This document shows positions 56,177-64,000 of a DNA stretch of 64,000 nt, piece after piece. The notes under the pieces were generated by a model. That model had not been told where the DNA came from. It saw nothing but the letters and a program-made list of their open reading frames with translations, and searched no databases. This DNA is from CBDATG01 sp965200145 (lineage in GTDB: Bacteria; Chloroflexota; Dehalococcoidia; Lucifugimonadales; Lucifugimonadaceae). The stretch's first letter is position 1; every line of letters begins with the position of its first letter. The stretch spans positions 846,979-910,978 of the forward strand of contig CBDATG010000003.1 in the NCBI GenBank assembly GCA_965200145.1. The letters run 5' to 3'. The position numbers and the translations under genes were made by a program.

Positions 56177-57187
56177 TCAGGATGCGCCCAGCAGGGAGTT
56201 CAGCGAGTCAACCAGCTCTGGTTCAGGTGCGAAGTTCTCAAACCTGCCGGTGATCACGCCATCGCCGTCCATCACGAATGTCCACTCCTGCGAGACGAGT
56301 CCCCACTCATCCAGCAGCGGCGTTAGTCTTGCGCGCGACAGGTCGCCCTGTATCTCCTGCGGGTTCTCAAACAGGTCGACGTGTATGTAATCCGCTTGTG
56401 CGCCGAACTGCTCGCTCAGGTTGGACAGCACCTCGACCTGCGGTCCGCACACGGCATTGGTGCAGAATGCAGGGCTTGCGAACACTACCACGGTAGGTTT
56501 TCCGTTGGATATCGCTTCTGGTATAGCGGTTTCATACAGCAGCGGGTTGTGCATCGTACCGGTCGTGAGCTCCGCAATGTCGTCCACGTCTGCCAGTGTG
56601 CGATTCGGAACGCTGGGCGGCACCTGCCCGATATCGACCGACTCGGTCTTGTCCGCCACTGGCATGATGACCTCTACGAACTCAATGTCGCCGGACGCCC
56701 GTGGCAGTCGCGCTTCGACACCCCATGTTCCCGCTTCTGTGAAGTTGATCGTAGAGACATGGATGCCGCGCCCGCCGTACGGGAACGGCTGGAAGCTGGA
56801 GGTCACCGTCTCTGTAGGCTCTGATCTCGGACCCGGATTGTCAACCGTGCCGTCATATCGATAGGCGGTAAGCTTCACGAACGGCAGCGGCACGACACCG
56901 CTGTTGTCTGTGATTACCACGGCGAATCTGCGTGCACCTGGCGCCAGGTCGGGCGTGGCCAATATGATGTCCAGCTCTTCGCTCTGCGTGTTCACTCTCC
57001 AGTGCGCCTCAGGTTCTGCGAGCGGGTCCGTTGCCGCCGCCGCTGTTGTTGATTCCTCGGCATCTTCTTCTACCGCCGGCACGACAGTGGGCGTAGTGCT
57101 GGTCGCAACGGTTGTCTCACCGCAGGCAACGGCAGCCCAGGCGACCGCCAGCACAAATGTCGCGGCGATTGTCGCTTGCCAGTTCAA
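56177..57187 (-). CDS. Thioredoxin-fold lipoprotein with N-terminal beta domain
   Basis: 336 residues. Lipoprotein signal ending AWAAVAC, a Thr/Glu-rich linker, an Ig-like beta domain (about 65-190) and a C-terminal thioredoxin-like domain with FASPAFCTNAVCGPQ, a C-x4-C pair rather than the usual C-x2-C. Such proteins act in thiol exchange or copper delivery outside the cytoplasmic membrane. It begins TTG directly after the stop of the upstream TlpA-like gene, so the two probably form an operon. Confidence 0.75.
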   Translation of the reverse strand: MNWQATIAATFVLAVAWAAVACGETTVATSTTPTVVPAVEEDAEESTTAAAATDPLAEPEAHWRVNTQSEELDIILATPDLAPGARRFAVVITDNSGVVPLPFVKLTAYRYDGTVDNPGPRSEPTETVTSSFQPFPYGGRGIHVSTINFTEAGTWGVEARLPRASGDIEFVEVIMPVADKTESVDIGQVPPSVPNRTLADVDDIAELTTGTMHNPLLYETAIPEAISNGKPTVVVFASPAFCTNAVCGPQVEVLSNLSEQFGAQADYIHVDLFENPQEIQGDLSRARLTPLLDEWGLVSQEWTFVMDGDGVITGRFENFAPEPELVDSLNSLLGAS

Positions 57188-58384
57188 CTAGAAGCCGCCG
57201 TCGTATATGCCGAAGGTGAAGGCGAAGATGGCGAAGTTGTCAGAGTTGCTGGATAGCTTCAGGATGTGCTGCCCGAACTCCGGCACCTCCAAGATGCGGT
57301 ACATCTTGCCCTCTGTAACATCAAAGTACGACCGACCTGCGACATCGTGCTTGATGTCATCGCCGAACTGGTCGGCGGTCAGCGGCGCGTCATCTAGCTC
57401 GACGTATACGCGGAACGATTCCTGTTCGGGCGGATCGATCACTACGTTTGCGCTCCTGCCGATGAATCGCAGGGCGATGTAGTCTTCCAGGTCGGCGGTT
57501 TCGCGTGCGTGAACGATCGCCTCGGCTTCGTTGCGCCACAGACCGTTCAGCACGAACTTCTGCGGCGGATACACACCCTCGTCGACGTACTCGACCGTGG
57601 CATCAGGCTCGTTGTAGTACTCGGATTGATGTGCGTATGCGCCGAATACGCTGTAGTTGCGCTGGTAGCCGCCATATAGCTCGCGTGTTACCTCGTACGC
57701 CGTCTGGTCGCGCTGGACGTTCTCAACCTCGCCGATCGGTATCGCACTGACATCCTTGCCTGCCGCCTCTAGCACCTTGCGGATCTCAAGCTCCGTCTCG
57801 CGATAGGCACCCTCGCCAAAGTGAGAGTATGCCACCTCGTTGTCGATGCCAATCAGATACTTCGCCGGCCAGTAGCGGTTATTGAAGGCGTTCCAAGTCC
57901 GCATATCGTTGTCGAGGGCGACCGGCCAAGAGACTCCTTCCTCGTCAACGGCGCGCTCAACGTTCGCCAGCACCTTCTCAAACTCGAACTCCGGCGCGTG
58001 GACTCCGAGTATCACCAACCCGACATCTGCATATTTGGCATGCCACTCCTTCAGGAACGGCAATGTGCGGAGGCAATTCACGCACGTGTAGGTCCAGAAG
58101 TCGATCAGGACGACATTGCCCTGACTGGTCTCATTTGCGATCGTCGTTGGCACGGTGTTCAGCCACGCATCGATACCCACTAGGTCGGCGTCATCCCTGC
58201 GCGGCAGGTCTTCAAATGCAACTGGCGGCGCGGCGGTTGCCTCTGGCGCGGCGTCGGTGGCGGGTTGTGTCGCCGTCGGTGGCACTGGCGTAGCGGTAGG
58301 CTCAGGTGTCGAGTCTCCGCATGCCAAAGCCAGCCACACCGCACTGGCAGCCACTGCGAAAATCGCTAATATTATCTTGCGCAT
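57188..58384 (-). CDS. TlpA/DipZ-like thioredoxin lipoprotein
   Basis: 398 residues. The ATG at 58384 is chosen: it gives MRKIILAIFAVAASAVWLAL followed by the lipobox cysteine, with AAGG nine bases upstream; longer starts at 58393 and 58444 spoil the signal. A Thr/Pro linker leads to a TlpA-like domain with the redox pair WTYTCVNC, then a C-terminal beta domain of the type seen after the thioredoxin domain of DipZ proteins (LNGLWRNEAEAIVH, GRSANVVIDPP). Probably reduces or exchanges disulfides outside the cell membrane. Its start and ribosome site lie in GGATA copy 7. Confidence 0.82.
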   Translation of the reverse strand: MRKIILAIFAVAASAVWLALACGDSTPEPTATPVPPTATQPATDAAPEATAAPPVAFEDLPRRDDADLVGIDAWLNTVPTTIANETSQGNVVLIDFWTYTCVNCLRTLPFLKEWHAKYADVGLVILGVHAPEFEFEKVLANVERAVDEEGVSWPVALDNDMRTWNAFNNRYWPAKYLIGIDNEVAYSHFGEGAYRETELEIRKVLEAAGKDVSAIPIGEVENVQRDQTAYEVTRELYGGYQRNYSVFGAYAHQSEYYNEPDATVEYVDEGVYPPQKFVLNGLWRNEAEAIVHARETADLEDYIALRFIGRSANVVIDPPEQESFRVYVELDDAPLTADQFGDDIKHDVAGRSYFDVTEGKMYRILEVPEFGQHILKLSSNSDNFAIFAFTFGIYDGGF

Positions 58385-58408
58385 CCTGTACATCCTTGTT
58401 AGTATAAG
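58379..58408. repeat. GGATA repeat, half element (copy 7)
   Basis: Only the right arm is present (GCGCATCCTGTACATCCTTG and TTAGTATAAG). On the minus strand it supplies the ribosome site and start codon of the TlpA-like lipoprotein gene. Confidence 0.6.
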
Positions 58409-58418
58409 TGCGCTAGTG

Positions 58419-59267
58419 CTACGTCTCCGCCTCGATCGGGACATCCGGATCGTTACCCCACTCGCGCCATGAAGCGTCGTAGTTCCTAACGTCTGGCGCG
58501 CCTACGAGCTTGGCGACCCAGTACGCGTGCGCCGCACGGATACCGCCTTGGCAGTAGGTGATGATGGGACGAGTCTTGTCGATGCCGTGTGCTTCGAGGA
58601 GCTGGTTGATCTCATCTGCTGTCTTCAGCGTCGGAATGTCGCCGCCGGTGTGAAAGTTCACCCACTCCAGGTGGGTTGCCCCCGGGATCCGACCGCCACG
58701 TTTGCCGCCGCGCTTGTTGGAGCCGTCCCATTCGCCGTCTGTTCTCACATCCATCAGGCAAGTGTCAGGATCGTCAATCGCGGCTAGCACATCGGACTGG
58801 TTGGCGATCATCGATCTGTCCGGATCCTGAGGTGTGAAGTCCGTTGCGCCACGTGGCGCGAAAGGCTCTGCGTTCGATGCCCTGCCGTCCGCAACCCACT
58901 TCTGATAGCCGCCATCCAGCATCTTTACATCGCGGTGCCCGTAGTAGTGCAACGCCCACATCAATCGCAACGCATACAGCCCGCCCTGGCGGTCATATGC
59001 GACAACAATGGTGTCATCGCCAACGCCGAGAGCCTGCATCGTCTCTGCAAATTGCGCCGGGCCCTGTATGTGCGTGCGGTCGGCGAGCGATGTCTTGTAG
59101 TAGTTGTCAAGCGGGTTGGATGCACCAGGGATGTGTCCAGCGGCGTATACCTCTGGCGCATCGGTATCTACGACCTGTATGTGCGGCGCGTCGATGTGCG
59201 CGTCGAGCCAGTCGGTCGTCACGAGTATCGACGCGTCAGCGTAACCTCTTTGATCAGGTGCGGGCAT
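58419..59267 (-). CDS. Two-domain rhodanese sulfurtransferase
   Basis: 282 residues with an inactive N-terminal rhodanese domain (VVAYDRQGG, no cysteine) and an active C-terminal one with C239 in TYCQGGIRA. The loop length and CQGGIR fit thiosulfate or 3-mercaptopyruvate sulfurtransferase. It moves a sulfane sulfur to cyanide or a thiol. The ATG at 59267 lies in GGATA copy 8 and overlaps the end of the giant surface-protein gene; GTG at a later codon is a weaker alternative. Its neighbours are redox lipoproteins. Confidence 0.9.
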   Translation of the reverse strand: MPAPDQRGYADASILVTTDWLDAHIDAPHIQVVDTDAPEVYAAGHIPGASNPLDNYYKTSLADRTHIQGPAQFAETMQALGVGDDTIVVAYDRQGGLYALRLMWALHYYGHRDVKMLDGGYQKWVADGRASNAEPFAPRGATDFTPQDPDRSMIANQSDVLAAIDDPDTCLMDVRTDGEWDGSNKRGGKRGGRIPGATHLEWVNFHTGGDIPTLKTADEINQLLEAHGIDKTRPIITYCQGGIRAAHAYWVAKLVGAPDVRNYDASWREWGNDPDVPIEAET

Positions 59268-62200
59268 TAACAGGGATATGCAGGATCCTGTTTATCCTGC
59301 TTATCCTTGTTAATAATATCACGCCTAGTGCAAGCATTAGCAGAGCAATCGCGTAGCCCGGCGTAGTAGCACCAGTGTCCGGAGCATCCGCCGGCGTGGA
59401 TGGAGTCGTAGGCGCGGGGGCGGGGACTAGGCCTAGGCGGGCTACTGCTATGGTGGCTGGGAGCTGGGTCAGGGTGCCGCAGACGGTTAGGTCGCCGGAG
59501 AGGGAGCGGATCTTTGTGCTGAGGATGCTCAGGTCGCCGGCGGACTTGCGCTGGACTAGCACCACGTTGGACAGGTCTGCGCGGAACTCCTGCGGGAAGG
59601 GGAGGCATGCCGTGGCAGGCTCGTTCAGCGTGTAGGACGGTATGGGCGGCTCGCCGTTGTCTGCTATGGCGTTTATGTCGTAGTAGCTGCCTGCCAGCGA
59701 CATCGTGGCGCCTGGGACCGGGGCCGGTGTCGGGATGTCCGAGGCGGTTGCGCCTATGCCTACTACCGTGCGGTCCGGGATCGCGCCTGCGGGTGCGGTT
59801 ACCGTGATGTCGGTGCCCGTGAATGTGCCGCCCTTGGTCGGCGTGAAGACCGTGTACTCGCCGCCCTTGTCGTCCGTCATGGACGTCGGGATTGCGCCCG
59901 TCGGGTCTACCGGGTCGGGTCGCGGTGCTGGCACTGCCGGGATGCCTGAGACGCGGATCGTGAACGTTGCGGTGCACTGGGCGCGCTCTGCGTCGGTTAT
60001 CTCTGCCGCGCCTTCGTGGTGGCTGGTGCATACGCCGTCGGGTTGCGCCTCGGCGGTTACGATGTATCTGCCTGGCGAGCTGGGCGCTGTGTACGTCACG
60101 CGCCGCTCATTGTTCGGTGTCGCGAATGTGCCGCCGGCGCTGCCTGCGCTGCCGTCAGCGAGCTTGTCCTCCCAGCGGAACACCAGCTTGGATCCCGCCT
60201 TGTTCGGGATGCTGTTGTCCAGCACCTCCTGGCCGTCGTAGATGTCCACTGTGAGCGCGATCGTGTCGCCGACGCGGACGCTCACCTCGCGGACGGTCGG
60301 GCGGATGGAGTGCACCTCTGCTATGCGTAACCTCGCGCTGCCGGCGGAGCTGGCTACCGGGCTTGGTCCGGCGCCGGTCTGCATCCGCAGCTCGAAGTCG
60401 TGCGAGATGCCCGACTCCAGGCCGGTGACCCACCTGCGCTGCGTCGAGCCGCGGTCTCCCTCGTGGTCGACGCGGACCCATTCCGACCACGTCTGCGTGC
60501 CGGTTGGGCGCGTGCGGTACTCGTAGTAGTCAGGTGTGTACAGCGCCGGGCTGGACCACTGCAGCAGTATCACGCCGGACGACTCGCCCGCTGTGAAGTC
60601 CTCGGCTGCCACCAGCGGTGCCGCTTGCGCCTCTGCCGTCAGCGCGGTTGTGAAGCCGGTCGCCATGCCGGTGTATGCGCGCACCTGTATCTCGTACTCG
60701 ACGCCTGGTGTCAGATCAGGTATCAGGAACTGGTTCTGGCTCGCCTGCGGCGTCACCTTGAACCATCTTGACCACTGGCCAGGGTTGACGGTGCGGTGTC
60801 TGTAGATGAACGGATCGGTTCCGCCGGGCAGCTCGATGGCGATGCGTCCTGGTATGGCTGCCGCGTCCACGGCGTATGCGGCATGTATGGCCGGCACGTT
60901 CGGCCGCTGGTCCATGAACGTTGCGCCGCGTGCCGATGCCGTGCCTCTTGCCACCATGGTGGACTTGCCTACGTTGGTTATCGCGGCGCGCAGCTCGATG
61001 GTGTAAGCCACGCCTTCGTCGAGCAACGTGATCGTCGTGCTGGTCATCGTAGCGGCTACGCTGGTCCAGTCCTCATTTGCAGGCCACGGATCGGCGGATA
61101 GCGAGGATAGCCTGTATCGGTACTCGTAGCTGGTGGCACCGTTGACCGTCATCCATGAGATGTCCACCTCGCCCGGGAATACTCCCGTCGTGGCGGAGAA
61201 GGATGCCGGCGTCGGTACCGGCGTGGGAATGCCAGTGGTTGACACAGCCGCCGATGCGCCTACTGTCTGCATCACCGCGCGCACCTCGAATGTGCGGGAC
61301 ATGCCGGCAAGCAGGCCGGTGTAGGTGTAGGTCGTCGCCATGCCGGCTGAGGTCCATGACGACCATGCGCCGGACCACGCGCCAGTCATGCCCAGGCGAT
61401 GTCGCAGCTCGTAGCGCAGGATCGTCACGCCCGCGGGTGCGGTCCATTGTAGGTCCACCTCGCCCGGGTTACCCCCGCCGCCAGCCATGAAGCCGGTTGG
61501 CGGTGGGACCGGTCTTGCCGTCTGCGTTCCGCGTTGCGGCAGGCTGTAGCCTATCGCGCTCGAGGCGTAGACGCGGAACTCCACATGGTAGCTCTTGCCC
61601 GCTTGCAGGCCGCTGATCGTGACCGTGGTTTCGTCGGCCTGTCCGTCGGCAGGGACGTCCTGGTCCGGTACCTCTGCCCAGGAGCCGGTGCCAGTCGACG
61701 GATAGGTCAGCGCACTCTCCAGCTTGTAGCGGTACTCGTAGTGCTCAACCGGCGCATTCATCGCCGGCGCAGTCCAGTCGATCTTGATATCGCCCGGGTT
61801 CGGCCCGTGGCCGAACGTCAGCGTGGCAGGCCCGGGAGTCGTCTGCGCTTGCGCTCGCACTGCTGTGGTCGGTTGCGACTCGCCGATGCCCGTTACCAGC
61901 GCCCTGACCTGCATGTTGTACCACTCGCCACCGCTCAGGTTCTGTATCGTCTGCGATGTCGCAGCCGTTGTCGTCGCCCAGGAACCCGTGCCGGTGGTCG
62001 GGTATGACCCCACGGACTCCAGCTTGTAGCGGTACTGGTAGCTGGTCGCTCCGATCACCGCCGTCCAAGTGACGTCTATCTCGCCGGCACCAGAGCCGGT
62101 AGTTGCGTCCAATCCGGTCGGGACCGGGACGCTGGACGCGGTCGCGGATGCCGTTGCGGCGTCGGACGCGCCTATGGCGGTGGACATGAAGAGTCGCAGC

Positions 62201-64000
62201 TCTATGTCGTACTGCTGGTCAGCCGTGAGGCCGGTCAGCGTGTGGCGCGTCTCATCGTGCTGGTCCGTGTCGGGGTCGTCCGCCGATGTGTCATCCGGGA
62301 CTGGGTCCCACATTGACCATGCCCCTGGCGGCGTCGTGCGCTGTCTGGTCCGCACCTGGAACAGGGCGGTGCTGACGGTGACGGCGGTCTGCGCGTTCCA
62401 TCTCAGGTCTATCGCGCCGGCAGTGGTTGTGGATGTCGCGGCGGTCAGGCCGGTCGGGACTGCGATGCTTGACGCTGTGCCTACGACCGCGGTCGCGGCG
62501 GACGAGCCGAGCGTGCTCGAGTGGTAGAAGCGCACCTCGATGTTGTAATCCTCGCCGTTCATCAGGTCCGTCAGCGTGTGACCAGTGGTGGAGTGCGTGC
62601 TGCTCGGGACGTCGGTCCACGCCGTCCAGTCCCCCGGCGGCGATGCGATTCTCGTGCGGTACTGGTACTTCTCGGTGCCGGCGGTGAACGCGGACTGCTG
62701 GTTCCACGCCAGCACGATGGAGCCCGGCACGGTCGTTGACGCTGTTGCGCGCAGGTTGGCTGGTCTTGCCAGCCCGGAGTAGATGCTGGCCGCGGCCGTC
62801 GCCGGATCGCTGTGGTACTCCGCCGTCGTGGCAGTGCCCTCTGTGCCATCGGCGACCGCGGCGCGCAGCTGCACGTCGTACTGCGTGCCAGATGTCAGGC
62901 CGGTGATCGTGTGCGACGTCGTGCTCGCCGCCGGGATGTTGACCCAGCCCAGAGGCGCGGTGGTCGGCCAGGATGCGGACGGCAGCTTCGTGCGGTACTG
63001 GTACTGCACGACAGTGTCGCCGGTCGGCAGTCCGGAGGTGATGGCGTTCCATGTGATGTCTATCTCGCCCGGGTTGTCGCCGATCGTGCCTGCGAGGCTT
63101 CCGGGTGCCGCCAGCTCCTGCGCCGTCTGCGTGGCAGTCACGGGCAGGCTGTTGCCCACGGCGGTCACGGCGATCAGCTGGACGTCGTAGCTGACTCCCG
63201 CCCAGAGGCTGGCGACGGTGAACGATGTCCCTGTGCCGGCGGATGCCCAGTTCGAGTATGCGGATGTCGCCTGCGTCGCGCGCTTGTATCGGTAGTCGTA
63301 GCGCGTCGGGCTGCCCTGCATCGGTGCCAGCCATGACAGTGCCAGCTCGCCGGCGTTGGTGCCCTGCGCCGCGGCGAAGTTGCGCGGTCCGGGCTGCGAC
63401 TGCGCCTGCGCCGTCCTGGTCGGGGTCGGCTGGCTGCTGCTGCCGGAGACCACAGCGCGCAGCTGCACATGATAGCTCGCCGCGTTCGTCAGGCCCGTGA
63501 TGGTGTAGCTCGTGCCAGAGCCCGCGGATGCCCAGTCGCCGGTCTCGCCGGCGGCCGGGAAGTTCGCGACGCTCGCCAGCTTGTAGCGGTACTGGTAGCT
63601 GGCGTCGGTAACGGCTGCCCATGTGAGATTGATGGATCCGGGAGCGGAGCCGGAGCTTGCCGCGAAGGTGCCCGGGATTGGCACATTGGACGCGCTCGCC
63701 GTCTGCGTTGCGGCGGCGGCGATGCGCCGATGGCATCGGACCAGTGGAAGCGGCAGCTGCACGTGGTACGATGTGCCGGCGTTCAGGCCGGTGAAGGTGA
63801 GCGAGTTCTCGTTGTACGCGTTGGAGTCGGCGTCCGAGCCGTCGCCGATGTCGGTCCAGCCGTACGGGGCGGTCCCTGGCCAGCCGACTGTCGGACCACC
63901 GGTGGAGGTGAGCTTGCGCCTGTACTGGTACTTCGCCTCGCTGCTGGTGCCAAGCGTCTGCGCCGTCCATGTCAGGCTGATCGCACCGGCCGTAGCCGTG
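59254..64000 (-). CDS. Giant fibronectin III surface protein, second copy (5' end outside window)
   Basis: About 1,580 residues visible; the frame is open to the right edge. It is nearly identical to the C-terminal part of the giant gene at 25.5 kb: about a dozen Fn3 repeats with the same order, the same Ig/ZU5-like domains and the PDTGATTPG stalk. It differs in a few repeats (for example RIASPPGDWTAWTDVPSS) and in the anchor, LLMLALGVILLTRISRINR. Near 63720-63755 it carries a base loss and a base gain about 30 bases apart, changing HWSDAIGAS into PLVRCHRRI before the frame recovers. Confidence 0.85.
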   Translation of the reverse strand, partial: TATAGAISLTWTAQTLGTSSEAKYQYRRKLTSTGGPTVGWPGTAPYGWTDIGDGSDADSNAYNENSLTFTGLNAGTSYHVQLPLPLVRCHRRIAAAATQTASASNVPIPGTFAASSGSAPGSINLTWAAVTDASYQYRYKLASVANFPAAGETGDWASAGSGTSYTITGLTNAASYHVQLRAVVSGSSSQPTPTRTAQAQSQPGPRNFAAAQGTNAGELALSWLAPMQGSPTRYDYRYKRATQATSAYSNWASAGTGTSFTVASLWAGVSYDVQLIAVTAVGNSLPVTATQTAQELAAPGSLAGTIGDNPGEIDITWNAITSGLPTGDTVVQYQYRTKLPSASWPTTAPLGWVNIPAASTTSHTITGLTSGTQYDVQLRAAVADGTEGTATTAEYHSDPATAAASIYSGLARPANLRATASTTVPGSIVLAWNQQSAFTAGTEKYQYRTRIASPPGDWTAWTDVPSSTHSTTGHTLTDLMNGEDYNIEVRFYHSSTLGSSAATAVVGTASSIAVPTGLTAATSTTTAGAIDLRWNAQTAVTVSTALFQVRTRQRTTPPGAWSMWDPVPDDTSADDPDTDQHDETRHTLTGLTADQQYDIELRLFMSTAIGASDAATASATASSVPVPTGLDATTGSGAGEIDVTWTAVIGATSYQYRYKLESVGSYPTTGTGSWATTTAATSQTIQNLSGGEWYNMQVRALVTGIGESQPTTAVRAQAQTTPGPATLTFGHGPNPGDIKIDWTAPAMNAPVEHYEYRYKLESALTYPSTGTGSWAEVPDQDVPADGQADETTVTISGLQAGKSYHVEFRVYASSAIGYSLPQRGTQTARPVPPPTGFMAGGGGNPGEVDLQWTAPAGVTILRYELRHRLGMTGAWSGAWSSWTSAGMATTYTYTGLLAGMSRTFEVRAVMQTVGASAAVSTTGIPTPVPTPASFSATTGVFPGEVDISWMTVNGATSYEYRYRLSSLSADPWPANEDWTSVAATMTSTTITLLDEGVAYTIELRAAITNVGKSTMVARGTASARGATFMDQRPNVPAIHAAYAVDAAAIPGRIAIELPGGTDPFIYRHRTVNPGQWSRWFKVTPQASQNQFLIPDLTPGVEYEIQVRAYTGMATGFTTALTAEAQAAPLVAAEDFTAGESSGVILLQWSSPALYTPDYYEYRTRPTGTQTWSEWVRVDHEGDRGSTQRRWVTGLESGISHDFELRMQTGAGPSPVASSAGSARLRIAEVHSIRPTVREVSVRVGDTIALTVDIYDGQEVLDNSIPNKAGSKLVFRWEDKLADGSAGSAGGTFATPNNERRVTYTAPSSPGRYIVTAEAQPDGVCTSHHEGAAEITDAERAQCTATFTIRVSGIPAVPAPRPDPVDPTGAIPTSMTDDKGGEYTVFTPTKGGTFTGTDITVTAPAGAIPDRTVVGIGATASDIPTPAPVPGATMSLAGSYYDINAIADNGEPPIPSYTLNEPATACLPFPQEFRADLSNVVLVQRKSAGDLSILSTKIRSLSGDLTVCGTLTQLPATIAVARLGLVPAPAPTTPSTPADAPDTGATTPGYAIALLMLALGVILLTRISRINRILHIPVNART
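59265..59317. repeat. GGATA hairpin repeat, copy 8
   Basis: Compact form: CATTAACAGGGATATGCAGG / ATCC / TGTTTATCCTGCTTATCC / TTGTTAATAAT. It gives the start codon to the sulfurtransferase gene and the last residues (ILHIPVN) to the giant surface protein. Confidence 0.75.

Overview
The window is 64 kb of GC-rich bacterial DNA, most likely from a Chloroflexota (Dehalococcoidia/SAR202-like) genome. Three things point that way: lipoproteins with the V-x-V-T-R-E tandem linker common in Chloroflexota secreted proteins, a catabolic set of FAD oxidases, a SelA-like lyase and amidohydrolases, and giant fibronectin type III surface proteins. The lineage is an inference from protein style; no rRNA or tRNA gene was seen.

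1-19 kb is metabolic: a 5'-complete MFS transporter cut by the window edge, a DM13 membrane protein, a run of an N-methyl amino acid oxidase-like flavoenzyme, two alpha-carbonic anhydrases, a second flavin oxidase and a SelA-like PLP enzyme, then a formylglycine-generating enzyme, a zinc alcohol dehydrogenase, a DNA methyltransferase-HNH fusion with an IS1595-type transposase relic beside it, an amidohydrolase, a MetF-like reductase with a zinc-binding tail, a pterin methyltransferase-like protein, two tandem YihY proteins and a D-cysteine desulfhydrase-like enzyme.

19.6-25.2 kb encodes mostly small secreted or membrane proteins in duplicated pairs. 25.5-37.9 kb is one giant surface-protein gene on the minus strand (about 29 fibronectin III repeats, leucine-rich repeats and a C-terminal membrane anchor), split by two single-base homopolymer frameshifts. 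A near-identical relative starts beyond the right edge and ends at 59.25 kb. A PIN toxin pair, a threonyl-tRNA synthetase and, at 54-59 kb, a UDG-like protein, a tandem universal stress protein, two thioredoxin-fold lipoproteins and a sulfurtransferase fill the remaining space.

41.1-53.8 kb is a dense, apparently uncatalogued defence island. On the plus strand a clean promoter drives DUF262, a DUF3696-type ATPase and an unknown protein. On the minus strand, all in one direction, lie two tandem methyltransferase-HNH fusions with identical flanks and a swapped core, a small membrane protein between them, an unknown protein, a relic of another methyltransferase, a membrane-anchored HNH protein, a GHKL (MORC/MutL-like) ATPase fused to a PD-(D/E)xK nuclease domain, and a cytosine-5 methyltransferase. 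A decayed copy of the membrane HNH gene lies on the far side of the ATPase-methyltransferase pair.

A dispersed family of GGATA hairpin repeats (eight copies at 23.9-25.5, 38-39 and 58.4-59.3 kb) sits at gene ends and supplies stop codons, tails and even start codons to neighbouring genes. Three broken reading frames in the window are each repaired by removing one base from a C/G run, which points to homopolymer sequencing error or to slippage.
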